Below, in pieces: positions 16,726 through 23,957 of a stretch of 64,000 nt of DNA. A model generated the notes under the pieces. That model searched no databases. It was given only the letters and a program-made list of their open reading frames with translations, and was not told where the DNA came from. A program made the translations under genes and the position numbers. The DNA is taken from the NCBI RefSeq assembly GCF_003028855.1, contig NZ_CP028324.1, positions 2,790,001 through 2,854,000 of the forward strand, in the 5' to 3' direction. The stretch is from Pseudoduganella armeniaca. Its GTDB lineage: Bacteria > Pseudomonadota > Gammaproteobacteria > Burkholderiales > Burkholderiaceae_D. Numbering within the stretch: position 1 is the first letter of the stretch; each line of letters begins with the position of its first letter.

Positions 16726-18362
16726 GCCTGCCATTGCAGGTAACACACCGTGACGGGCATGCGGTGCTGGGCGCAGTAGTCAATCCAGCGCAGCTGGTTG
16801 TCCTGCAAGCGGTCGCCCGGACCCTTCACTTCGATCATCTGGTATCTGCGCTCGTGCGGCCAGAAGCGGATCAGGTCAGGGAAGCCGGTGCGGTTTTCCT
16901 TGACGTCGGCCAGGATGCGCTGGAACGATACCTTCAGGTGTTGCGGCGGGATGCAGTCCAGCGCCAGCTCCAGCAAGGTGTCGTCCAGGCCGTCCCAGTA
17001 GACGAACGGCGACGAGATGCCGTGCTTGGCGGCGCGGGTGGCGCGGATCGCGTCGCGCCAGCTACCGTCCTCCAGCCGGGCGAAGCAGGCGGCGAAGCGC
17101 TCGGCGCGGCGGTGGCCGAAGTCGGCACTGTGCAGGTCCGCCGGGCCGTGGTGGAACGGATGGAAGAAGGCGCCCGGCACGGCGGCGAAGATGGCGTCCC
17201 AGCACAGCAGGCCGAACAGCGAATTGATCAGCGTGTTCTCGACGTAGAACACGGGCGCGCCCTCCAGCGCGAGATGGTCGCGCACGACGCCCTCGACCCA
17301 CCAGCCGGGCGCGGGCAACGGCAACTCCAGGTCGAGCCGGTCGATGGCGGGGCGCTTGCGGGCGCCGCCGCCCGGATGGCCCAGCCGGCGCGCCAGGCGT
17401 GGCCCGATGCGCAGCAGCTGCTGGCGCTCCGCCTCGCTCTCTGGCGCGGCCTGGGCGCGCGCCAGCAGTTCCCAGGCGGGGCCATACTGCTCGTCCTTTT
17501 CCAGCACGCGGATGGCACGCGCGCGCGCGCCGGGCCAGGCGCAGTCGGCATACACCGCCAGCGCGCCCGGCCAGTCGCGCAGCTTCTCGAGCTGCTGGCC
17601 CATCTGGAACAGCAGCTTGTGGCGGCGCCCGCGCAGCCATTCGTTGTGGGCGCTGGCCGGCGGCACGTCCGCCAGCACCGCCAGCGGCGCTTCGCCCGCG
17701 CCGAAGCGTTCGCGGCAGGCGTGCAGCAGCAGGTACTCGTCGATGTCGCGGCGCGTGCGAAACGCGCGCGCGGCCGGACCGAAATCGACTTTCTCGAAGC
17801 GGTACACGCCGAGGTCGGACAGCACGAACTCGGTCCAGTCCTGGTGGTAGTTACCGAAGAAGATCAGGCGCAGGCGGTCACACAGGGGCTTGGCCAGCAC
17901 GCGATAGACCGCGTCGTCGCCGTCCGGCCACCAGGCCGAGAACGGACGCGCTTCCTGGTGCTGTTCGCGCAGCGCCGCCAGCTGGTCGGCCTTGCGTGCC
18001 GCGCGCAGCGCGCCTTCCAGCCCGAACACCTGGCACAGCTCGGGCTTTTGCAGCAGGTCGAACAGCTCGTCGAGCGTCAGGGCCGGATCGGCCGCGATCC
18101 AGCCCTGTTGCGCCAGCGCCTCGGCGGCGGCGCGGCTGCAGCCGATTTCGTCGTACGTCAGTTTGCTGGCGCGAAACAGCAGGCCCTTGCGCATGACCAT
18201 GCGCACGAACAGCGCGCGGGCGCCTTGCGGCAGGGTGGGGAAGACGTCGATGAACCCGCGCTCCTCGGCATCGAGCAGGTCGCCATAGCGCTCGCCGATC
18301 CATGCCAGTACCTGGTGGAAATTGTCGAGGTAATAGAAGGGGTTTTCCAGGACGGGCTTCAT
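16722..18362 (-). CDS. FAN1-like VRR-NUC structure-specific nuclease
   Basis: Product of 546 residues, the usual length of bacterial FAN1 proteins, which cut flapped and crosslinked DNA. The C-terminal VRR-NUC nuclease core shows the catalytic aspartate in GFPDLIRF and the ExK in MIEVKGPGDRLQDNQ. Upstream are a predicted winged-helix DNA-binding part (about 1-150, with RMVMRKGLLFRASKLTYDEI) and a helical TPR-like middle. The ATG at 18362 is preferred to a TTG at 18383 because the family begins near KPVLENPFYYL. First gene of a two-gene operon with the helicase; a LexA-type box lies 29 bases upstream. Confidence 0.92.
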   Translation of the reverse strand: MKPVLENPFYYLDNFHQVLAWIGERYGDLLDAEERGFIDVFPTLPQGARALFVRMVMRKGLLFRASKLTYDEIGCSRAAAEALAQQGWIAADPALTLDELFDLLQKPELCQVFGLEGALRAARKADQLAALREQHQEARPFSAWWPDGDDAVYRVLAKPLCDRLRLIFFGNYHQDWTEFVLSDLGVYRFEKVDFGPAARAFRTRRDIDEYLLLHACRERFGAGEAPLAVLADVPPASAHNEWLRGRRHKLLFQMGQQLEKLRDWPGALAVYADCAWPGARARAIRVLEKDEQYGPAWELLARAQAAPESEAERQQLLRIGPRLARRLGHPGGGARKRPAIDRLDLELPLPAPGWWVEGVVRDHLALEGAPVFYVENTLINSLFGLLCWDAIFAAVPGAFFHPFHHGPADLHSADFGHRRAERFAACFARLEDGSWRDAIRATRAAKHGISSPFVYWDGLDDTLLELALDCIPPQHLKVSFQRILADVKENRTGFPDLIRFWPHERRYQMIEVKGPGDRLQDNQLRWIDYCAQHRMPVTVCYLQWQA

Positions 18363-18390
18363 GGGGACTGCGGGGAACGGCAACGCAATT

Positions 18391-18410
18391 AACTGTATCT
18401 TTATACAGTT
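18391..18410 (-). promoter_or_regulatory. LexA-type SOS box upstream of the FAN1-helicase operon
   Basis: The 20-base palindrome AACTGTAT-CTTT-ATACAGTT has perfect 8-base arms and contains CTG-N10-CAG, the LexA consensus of beta- and gammaproteobacteria. Read toward the operon it also holds TATAAA, which could be the -10 box that LexA would cover. It lies 29 bases before the ATG of the nuclease gene. LexA itself is not in the window. Confidence 0.82.
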
Positions 18411-18482
18411 TATCGCGTTGCCGGCCGCTTGCCCAGCAAATTCGTTGCGGCTGCTGGGTACTGGCGGATCGGCGAAGACCCG

Positions 18483-18538
18483 AGGGGACCGGCACCAGTC
18501 TCGTGGCCGGGAGGCTCCGAGAGTGGTGCCTGTCCCCG
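18483..18538. repeat. GACAGGCACC-family inverted repeat (degenerate copy)
   Basis: Arms GGGGACCGGCACCAGTCTCG and, reversed, GGGGACAGGCACCACTCTCG differ at two positions. The element begins 8 bases beyond the stop of the phasin gene on the minus strand, the same placement relative to a stop codon as the copies at 1235, 27395, 38619 and 46684. It may serve as the phasin terminator. Confidence 0.75.
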
Positions 18539-18545
18539 GCGTTGC

Positions 18546-19097
18546 TTAGTGCTTGGTCTGCTCGGCGGCCTTCTGGTCCGCCAGCGCGGCGGCCTTGGCC
18601 AGCTGATCCTCGAACGCGGCCACGGCCTGCCGGGTGGCGGTAGTGACCTGCTCGTAGCCCTTGAAGGCATTGTCGATGGCGGCCTTGACGATCTCCACCG
18701 CGTTTTCCGAGCCGGGCCGCACGTTCTTCGTCACGTCGTAGATCAGCGCCGACAGGTTGCTCTTGGCTTCGGCCAGGTGGGCATCCGCCGCGCGCGTGAA
18801 TTCGTTGTGGATGTCGGCGATGATCTGGCTCAACTGCTGGTTGTAGCCGACGATATTGGTGAGATTGTGCATCTTCGCGCTGGCGGCGGCCATGGCGGCC
18901 TTCGGGTCCTGCGCCTGGCTGGCTTCGCGCCCGGCGGCGAGGCTGTTCTCGATGCCGCTGCGGGCCGTGTTCATGTTCAGCTGCACGACCTGTTCGAGGC
19001 CCTGGACGGCCTTGTTGGTCAGCGTGTTGAACGTCTCGAGCTGGAACTCGAACAACGCCTTGGTGGCCTGGGCGAACTGCTCTGGATTCTGAAACAT
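18546..19097 (-). CDS. phaP: Phasin family protein
   Basis: Polyhydroxyalkanoate granule coat protein of 183 residues. It starts MFQNPEQFAQATKALFEFQ and is almost wholly helical, with the phasin_2 pattern AQATKALFEFQLETFNTLTN and amphipathic repeats throughout, ending in an Ala/Lys-rich tail. GGAGG precedes the ATG at 19097. Phasins limit granule size and are made in step with polymer storage. No polymerase gene is in the window. The stop is followed by a repeat-family hairpin. Confidence 0.9.
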   Translation of the reverse strand: MFQNPEQFAQATKALFEFQLETFNTLTNKAVQGLEQVVQLNMNTARSGIENSLAAGREASQAQDPKAAMAAASAKMHNLTNIVGYNQQLSQIIADIHNEFTRAADAHLAEAKSNLSALIYDVTKNVRPGSENAVEIVKAAIDNAFKGYEQVTTATRQAVAAFEDQLAKAAALADQKAAEQTKH

Positions 19098-19179
19098 GTG
19101 TCTTCCTCCAAAAAGTGTGGCGCCGAGGGCCAACGTCACCCTCGCGTGGGGTTGCAGCAATCGTATTATTGCCGAGTCA

Positions 19180-19383
19180 TTATCTGGTACGGAAGGGTTT
19201 CTCGCAACGGGCGTCACGATAGGGGCCCAGCAGCTTGCGCCAGCCCGGGCCCAGCGAGGTCTGCGCGCACACCTTGCTGCCGTTCGTGACACTCTCCCAC
19301 AGCCACCACGGCGCCGGCGCGGCGGTGGCGCGCAGCGCGAACGCACACGGCAGGATCACGAGGAGGGAGCGAAGCTGGGTCAT
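19180..19383 (-). CDS. Small secreted protein coupled to a sensor kinase gene
   Basis: Product of 67 residues with a signal peptide (MTQLRSLLVILPCAFALRA, cleavage near TAA) and a mature part rich in Trp and Gly with two cysteines (KVCAQTS and ARCEKPF). It begins within the end of the kinase gene (ATGA at 19380-19383), so it is almost certainly translated with it. I know no family. A periplasmic ligand or partner for the kinase is conceivable, but the kinase has no obvious periplasmic sensor domain. Confidence 0.65.
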   Translation of the reverse strand: MTQLRSLLVILPCAFALRATAAPAPWWLWESVTNGSKVCAQTSLGPGWRKLLGPYRDARCEKPFRTR

Positions 19384-21572
19384 GGCGCGACGGCGGGCAG
19401 GGTCAGGGTAAAGGTGGTGCCAAGGCCGGGCGTGCTGTCCAGCGCGATGCGGCCGCCCAGCAGGCCGGTGACGATATTGTGCGTCACGTGCAGGCCGAGG
19501 CCGGAAGCGCCGGGCCGGGTGGTGAAGAACGGATCATACACCTTGGCCACGTGCTGCGGCGCGATGCCGGCGCCGTCGTCGCGCACCGACAGCGCGATGC
19601 AGCCGTCGTCCAGGCCGTGCGCCGCGATGGTGACGGTGCCGTCGGTACGGCCCGCCAGCCCATGCACGACGGCGTTCTCGAACAGGGTCGAGATGGCCTG
19701 GCCCAGCGGGCCGGGGTAGCTGTCCATGACCAGGTCGGGCGCTATCTCCTGGCGCACCTGCGGGCGCGGTTGCGGCGTCGCGGCCAGCAGCGGCAGCACC
19801 AGTTCGGCGATGAATTCGTCCAGCCGGAACTGGCGCCGCTGCGAGCTGGCCGTGTCGACGGCGACCTGCTTGAAGCTGGCGATCAGGCGGCCGGCGCGGG
19901 TCAGGTTGCGCACGATGACGCCGTCGGCCTCGCCGGCCGCTTCCAGATATTGTTCCAGGTCGGCGCGGCGCAGCCCGGCCTGCAGGCGGCTCTTCAGCGT
20001 GGCCAGGTGCTCGCTCATCGTGCTGGCGACGGTCAGGCTGTTGCCGATCGGGGTGTTCAGTTCGTGCGCCACGCCGGCCACCAGCGCGCCCAGCGCGGCC
20101 AGCTTGTCGCGCCGTACCAGTTCGTCCTGCGTCAGGCGCAGATTGTCCAGCGCGGCCGCCAGGCTGGCGCTGGCCTGCTCGGCCTGTTCCTTGGCATGGC
20201 GCAGCTCGGCCGTGCGCGCCAGCACCAGTTCCTCCAGGTGGTCGCGGTGGCGCGCCAGTTCCGCCTCGCGCCGGGTGCGTTCGATGGCGATGCCGGCCAG
20301 GTGCACGGCAACGCGGATCAGGCGTTCGTCCTCGCTACGGGGCGGGCGCGGTTCGCGGTAGTAGATCGCGAACGATCCCAGCACCGTGCTCGCGTCGCCC
20401 AGGATCGGCACGGCCCAGCACGCGCGCAGGCCGTGCCGCAGGGCCAGTTCGCGATAGCCTTCCCACAGCGGGTCGCGCGCGATGTCGGCCGCGATGACGG
20501 GCTCGCGCAGGAACATCGCCGTGCCGCAGGAGCCGACGCGCGGGCCGATCGGGATGCCGTCCAGCGCCTGCAGGTAGTCGGGCGGCAGGCTCGGCGCCGC
20601 ACCGGAGCGCACCGTCCTGCCGTCTTCATCCAGCAGCTGGATCGTGCACACGACCCCCGGCGCCTGCGCTTCCACCAGCAACAGCAGCTTGTTCAGGGTT
20701 TCCGTCAGCGGCGCGCCGCGCGCAACCATCTCCAGCAGCGCGTTCTGGCCCGTGCGCAGGGCTTCGGCCAGGCGCTGGCCGGTGACGTCGACGAGGCGCA
20801 TGTGCAGCAGGCGCATGCCGTCCTGGTCCAGCATGACGAGGCGGATCTCGCAATCCACCAGGCGGCCGCTGCTGTGCTGGAACGTCATCGGGAAGACCCG
20901 TACCTCGCCGCCCAGCACCTTGTGCAGCAGCGCGTCGATGGCTTCGCGCGAGGGCGTGCCGTCCGGTTGCGCGGGTGGGCACAAGTCGTTCAGGCGCAGG
21001 CGCATCAGCTCCGCGCTGGTGCGCCCGAACAGGCGTTCGGCATTGCGGTTGACGTCGATCGGCGTGCCGCGCGCCGCGTCGAACAGCAGGATGGCGTCCG
21101 GCGAGCCGGCCAGCAGCGTGTGGTAGTTCACTTCCAGGCGCGCCATGTCCGGCAGGTCGTCGCGCGGCAGTTCGGGCCAGGCATGCCGGACCGTCAGCTC
21201 GATCTGGATCTTCTCGACGATCTCCTCGGGCGCGCACGGCAGCCGCAGGTAGCCGGCGGCCCCGGCTTCCAGCGCGCGTTCGCGTTCCTCTTCCGACGCC
21301 GCCGCCGACATGACGAGCACCGGCAGTTGCCGGCCGGGCGCGGCGCGCACCAGGCGCGGCACCAATTCGAGCCGCGCGCTGCCCGCCAGCGCCACGTCCA
21401 GCAGCACCAGCGCCACGCCGTCGTCGGCGATGGCCGCCAGGGCGGTGTCGCCCCGGTTGACAACCTGGACGCCCAGTTCCAGCCGCGCCAGCATGCGCAC
21501 CAGCGCCGCGTGCTCCGCCGCGCTGACGACCAGAATCGTGTGCAGGGTCTCGGGAAGGTTCAACTGCGTCAT
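19380..21572 (-). CDS. Hybrid sensor kinase (REC-PAS-GAF-HisKA-HATPase)
   Basis: Signal-transducing kinase of 730 residues without clear membrane helices. Order of domains: receiver (about 1-125, aspartate in LVLLDVALAG), PAS (about 145-265, with AILLFDAARG and LFGRTSAEL), GAF (about 280-430, with GSCGTAMFLREPVIAADI), coiled linker, HisKA with the phospho-histidine in GVAHELNTPIGN, and HATPase with the N box and GASGLGLHVTHNIV. An N-terminal receiver means it is itself a target of phosphotransfer. The ATG at 21572 is chosen because it begins the receiver fold. The partner kinase or regulator is not adjacent. Confidence 0.92.
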   Translation of the reverse strand: MTQLNLPETLHTILVVSAAEHAALVRMLARLELGVQVVNRGDTALAAIADDGVALVLLDVALAGSARLELVPRLVRAAPGRQLPVLVMSAAASEEERERALEAGAAGYLRLPCAPEEIVEKIQIELTVRHAWPELPRDDLPDMARLEVNYHTLLAGSPDAILLFDAARGTPIDVNRNAERLFGRTSAELMRLRLNDLCPPAQPDGTPSREAIDALLHKVLGGEVRVFPMTFQHSSGRLVDCEIRLVMLDQDGMRLLHMRLVDVTGQRLAEALRTGQNALLEMVARGAPLTETLNKLLLLVEAQAPGVVCTIQLLDEDGRTVRSGAAPSLPPDYLQALDGIPIGPRVGSCGTAMFLREPVIAADIARDPLWEGYRELALRHGLRACWAVPILGDASTVLGSFAIYYREPRPPRSEDERLIRVAVHLAGIAIERTRREAELARHRDHLEELVLARTAELRHAKEQAEQASASLAAALDNLRLTQDELVRRDKLAALGALVAGVAHELNTPIGNSLTVASTMSEHLATLKSRLQAGLRRADLEQYLEAAGEADGVIVRNLTRAGRLIASFKQVAVDTASSQRRQFRLDEFIAELVLPLLAATPQPRPQVRQEIAPDLVMDSYPGPLGQAISTLFENAVVHGLAGRTDGTVTIAAHGLDDGCIALSVRDDGAGIAPQHVAKVYDPFFTTRPGASGLGLHVTHNIVTGLLGGRIALDSTPGLGTTFTLTLPAVAP

Positions 21573-21661
21573 GGCGGGTCCGCTCGTTGCCGATGGGCTC
21601 AGTGTAGACCATTGGCGGCGGGGCGGCGGCGCGGTTGCGTGCGGCGAACCGAGAAAGAAAA

Positions 21662-21767
21662 GGCGCTGTGCCCCGATGCCGATGAAGCAGCTTCTTGGCA
21701 TCTCTTCGCCGTCAGAGGAAGAACCGTGGTTGAGCTGAAAAGTTCATTGGGACCAGGGCACAGCGCC
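21662..21767. ncRNA. Candidate structured RNA with a cloverleaf-like fold
   Basis: A 12-bp closing stem (GGCGCTGTGCCC at 21662-21673 with GGGCACAGCGCC at 21756-21767) encloses three further hairpins. These are GATGCC/GGCATC at 21675-21702 with an inner GAAG/CTTC; TCTTC/GAAGA at 21703-21722; and TGGT/ACCA at 21727-21755 with an inner GAGCT/AGTTC closed by a GAAA loop. No protein gene covers it. The minus strand gives TTTTCTTT right after the closing stem, which would suit termination of a minus-strand RNA; the plus strand gives the GAAA tetraloop. I cannot name an RNA family, and the strand is undecided. Confidence 0.4.
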
Positions 21768-21771
21768 CAAA

Positions 21772-21804
21772 GAAAAACGCCGCCGACCATGACAGTCGGC
21801 GGCG
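21772..21804 (-). terminator. Intrinsic terminator of the tRNA-Leu pair
   Basis: Perfect 10-bp stem CGCCGCCGAC/GTCGGCGGCG with a 7-base loop, followed on the minus strand by TTTTTCTTT. It lies 21 bases after the 3' end of the first tRNA-Leu. Confidence 0.88.
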
Positions 21805-21824
21805 TCTCTCAGTATCCGGTAGAG

Positions 21825-21909
21825 TGGTGCCCACGGAGGGACTCGAACCCCCACACCTTGCGGCACATGGACCTGAACCATGCGCGTCTACCAATTCCGC
21901 CACGTGGGC
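21825..21909 (-). tRNA. tRNA-Leu(CAG), copy 1
   Basis: Class II tRNA of 85 bases including an encoded CCA. Acceptor stem GCCCACG/CGTGGGC, anticodon stem CATGG/CCATG with loop TTCAGGT (anticodon CAG), long variable arm and a GGTTCGAGTCC T-arm. It differs from the other three copies by one base in the variable arm region (CTTGCGG against CTCGCGG on the plus strand). Confidence 0.97.
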
Positions 21910-21951
21910 ACTGGTACTTCTCGATGCATTGAAACTTCGTAAAACAAGACT

Positions 21952-22036
21952 TGGTGCCCACGGAGGGACTCGAACCCCCACACCTCGCGGCACATGGACC
22001 TGAACCATGCGCGTCTACCAATTCCGCCACGTGGGC
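21952..22036 (-). tRNA. tRNA-Leu(CAG), copy 2
   Basis: Same 85-base tRNA with anticodon CAG and encoded CCA. It lies 42 bases upstream of copy 1 on the same strand and is probably cotranscribed with it, both ending at the 21772 terminator. Confidence 0.97.
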
Positions 22037-22124
22037 CTTGTTTTACTGCTGTTTCGCTGCTTCGTTGCGGTGTTCAGCAACAGAAGGCACGCATCTTAAA
22101 GGACGAAACCGGATCGGTCAATGG

Positions 22125-23201
22125 TCATTTTGTGCTTTTGCGAAATAAGTCGCGGCGGCGCCCCAGCAGCAACAGCCCGCTGGCCAGCATCGCGGCCGTG
22201 CTGGGCTCCGGAATGGCCGGCACATCCCAGCCGATCACATCCATCGCCAGCAGGTCGTTGGACGTGATCGCCAGCAGTTCGCCCATGCCCGCTGTGGGGT
22301 CCATCAGGCCGATGAACAGGTCGTCCTTCCAGTGGCTGGCCTGCCGCCCGTCGCCGTACACGATGCCGCTGGAGAAGGGCGCCATCAGCGTCGCGCCGCC
22401 GTCCAGCGACAGATGCTTTTCCCGCTCGTCCGCGGTCCAGTCGATCACGCCGGCCGCCGCGCTCTGGGCGGAGTAGCGGAACATGTCCAGCCCCGTGACG
22501 AAGGTGAACTCGCTGTCGTCGTAGAAGTCCGGCGACGTCGAGTTGAAATCGAGCACGTCGACGCCGCTGATGAAGCCCAGCGAGTGGCCGATCTCGTGGG
22601 CCGCCACGCCAACGAAGTCGAAGGCATCGGCGGAAATGCCGTCGTTGGGGGTGAAGTCGAACTTGTAGTTGCTGCTGAACTGGATGAAGCCGTCGCACGG
22701 ACCGATGCAGCCGCTCAGCGACTGGACAGCCGGGTTCAGGCCCAAGGCCTTCGCCTCCGCCGTGGCAAGGCGTACGAACGCGTTGTTGGCGTCGCCGTCG
22801 TTGTCGACGAACGGCGTGGCGTTGCCCGCGCCGTTCGGGCTGTTCAGTGTCCGGTTCAGCAGCATGTTGAAGGTGCTGCCGCTGGCAAGACTGCCGACGG
22901 CCCGGGTGTCGTAGCTCGACTTGCTGTCGTCGCCCAGCGCGTTGCGGAACGTGTTGTAGCTGTACAGCTGCTGGGCCGATTGCGCCTGGCCCAGGATGCC
23001 GGGGTCGAGTGGGTTGAAGCCGACGGTCAGGTTCACCGTCACGTTGTCGTCCAGCAGATTCGACCAGCGTGCCGCCGCGTCGATGAAGCCTTGCTGCGCC
23101 TGCATGGAAGTGCCGGGGATGAAAGAGAAGTTGAAGGTCGGCGCGGCGGCGGCACCGCCAGCGGCGGCGGCCAGGGTGAGGGCGGAAAGCAGGGTTTTCA
23201 T
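22125..23201 (-). CDS. PEP-CTERM zinc metalloprotease
   Basis: Exported peptidase of 358 residues. A signal peptide (MKTLLSALTLAAAAGGAAAA) is followed by a catalytic region with AAHEIGHSLGFISGVD, a metzincin-like HExxH zinc motif. The C-terminus is a PEP-CTERM sorting tail: PEPSTAAMLASGLLLLGRRR. The pattern of an early 'FIPGTSMQAQQGFIDAA' and later DMFRYSA segment is that of the NF038122-like PEP-CTERM metalloproteases; the substrate is unknown. GGGAG lies 7 bases before the ATG. The gene is placed between tRNA-Leu copies 2 and 3, which read the same way, so it may be partly read from the tRNA promoter. Confidence 0.88.
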   Translation of the reverse strand: MKTLLSALTLAAAAGGAAAAPTFNFSFIPGTSMQAQQGFIDAAARWSNLLDDNVTVNLTVGFNPLDPGILGQAQSAQQLYSYNTFRNALGDDSKSSYDTRAVGSLASGSTFNMLLNRTLNSPNGAGNATPFVDNDGDANNAFVRLATAEAKALGLNPAVQSLSGCIGPCDGFIQFSSNYKFDFTPNDGISADAFDFVGVAAHEIGHSLGFISGVDVLDFNSTSPDFYDDSEFTFVTGLDMFRYSAQSAAAGVIDWTADEREKHLSLDGGATLMAPFSSGIVYGDGRQASHWKDDLFIGLMDPTAGMGELLAITSNDLLAMDVIGWDVPAIPEPSTAAMLASGLLLLGRRRDLFRKSTK

Positions 23202-23352
23202 GTCGGACTCCCGTGTATGTGTTGACGGGAGCGCTGCACGCAAGAAGCGTGCACGGCTGTCGAGGCGCTGGGATGGGGCGGGGCGGCGCATGCGCATGCA
23301 GGCTTTGCGGCATGAGACTGTCAGGAAGTCCGACGCATGGGTAGGCCGAAAA

Positions 23353-23388
23353 CGAAAAACGCAGCAAACCTGTAAGATTTGCTGCGTT
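23353..23388 (-). terminator. Intrinsic terminator between tRNA-Leu copy 3 and the protease gene
   Basis: Stem AACGCAGCAAA/TTTGCTGCGTT with a loop of 9 bases at 23358-23388; the minus strand then reads TTTTTCGTTTT. It ends the transcript of tRNA-Leu copies 4 and 3. Confidence 0.88.
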
Positions 23389-23418
23389 CTCTGCGGGCGA
23401 TCCGCGTATCCGGTAGAG

Positions 23419-23503
23419 TGGTGCCCACGGAGGGACTCGAACCCCCACACCTCGCGGCACATGGACCTGAACCATGCGCGTCTACCAATTCCGCCACGTG
23501 GGC
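23419..23503 (-). tRNA. tRNA-Leu(CAG), copy 3
   Basis: 85 bases with CCA, identical by eye to copies 2 and 4. It lies upstream of the metalloprotease gene with its own terminator. Confidence 0.97.
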
Positions 23504-23565
23504 ACTGATTACTGCTCAATACTACGTTACTGCAAACTACGATCTACAACCTTGCTGCGGTAGAG

Positions 23566-23650
23566 TGGTGCCCACGGAGGGACTCGAACCCCCACACCTC
23601 GCGGCACATGGACCTGAACCATGCGCGTCTACCAATTCCGCCACGTGGGC
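23566..23650 (-). tRNA. tRNA-Leu(CAG), copy 4
   Basis: 85 bases with CCA, anticodon CAG. First tRNA of the minus-strand cluster; a TATAAT box lies about 46 bases upstream. The repeated GTAGAG-TGGT flank found next to copies 1, 3 and 4 shows that the duplicated unit was larger than the tRNA itself. Confidence 0.97.
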
Positions 23651-23696
23651 ACTGCGTGCTGCCTTGCTTCTACTGCTGCCAACTACTGCTGCTGCG

Positions 23697-23702
23697 ATTA
23701 TA
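23697..23702 (-). promoter_or_regulatory. Candidate -10 box of the tRNA-Leu cluster
   Basis: Minus strand reads TATAAT about 46 bases before tRNA-Leu copy 4. The -35 region 17 bases further is weak (TGGCGC), so this is a probable but not certain promoter. Confidence 0.45.
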
Positions 23703-23957
23703 GTGCGAGGAAGAGTTTTGCGCCAGATGAACTTTCATTCCACACTGCACATCCGCTCCGTTCTGCATCCCCGCATCGCTGCGAGAGCCGAGATTATAGA
23801 GCAATGTTTTCAAAAGTCAAAGGGTATAAAACACGGGGCATCGAATGACGGGGGGGCGCCACGATTGGCGCCTTGTTAGGCAAACCGACAGACCTCCGGT
23901 ACACTACCACTGACCATTCAACCAAACGACTCTCACAATAAGATCAAAGAACAAGTT

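Noticed and set aside
19479..21932. Long plus-strand frame opposite the hybrid kinase and tRNA
   Set aside because: Shadow of the kinase gene; low-complexity Arg/Gln/Ala-rich product and it runs through a tRNA gene.
21825..23650. Regularly repeated 85-base blocks resembling an array
   Set aside because: They are tRNA-Leu genes, not CRISPR repeats; spacing is irregular and there is no leader or cas gene. No CRISPR array was seen in the window.
21809..23879. Repeated short frames with the motif CRKVWGFESLRGH or PTEGLEPPHLAAHGPEP
   Set aside because: These are translations of the tRNA-Leu genes or their complements, a common annotation artefact.
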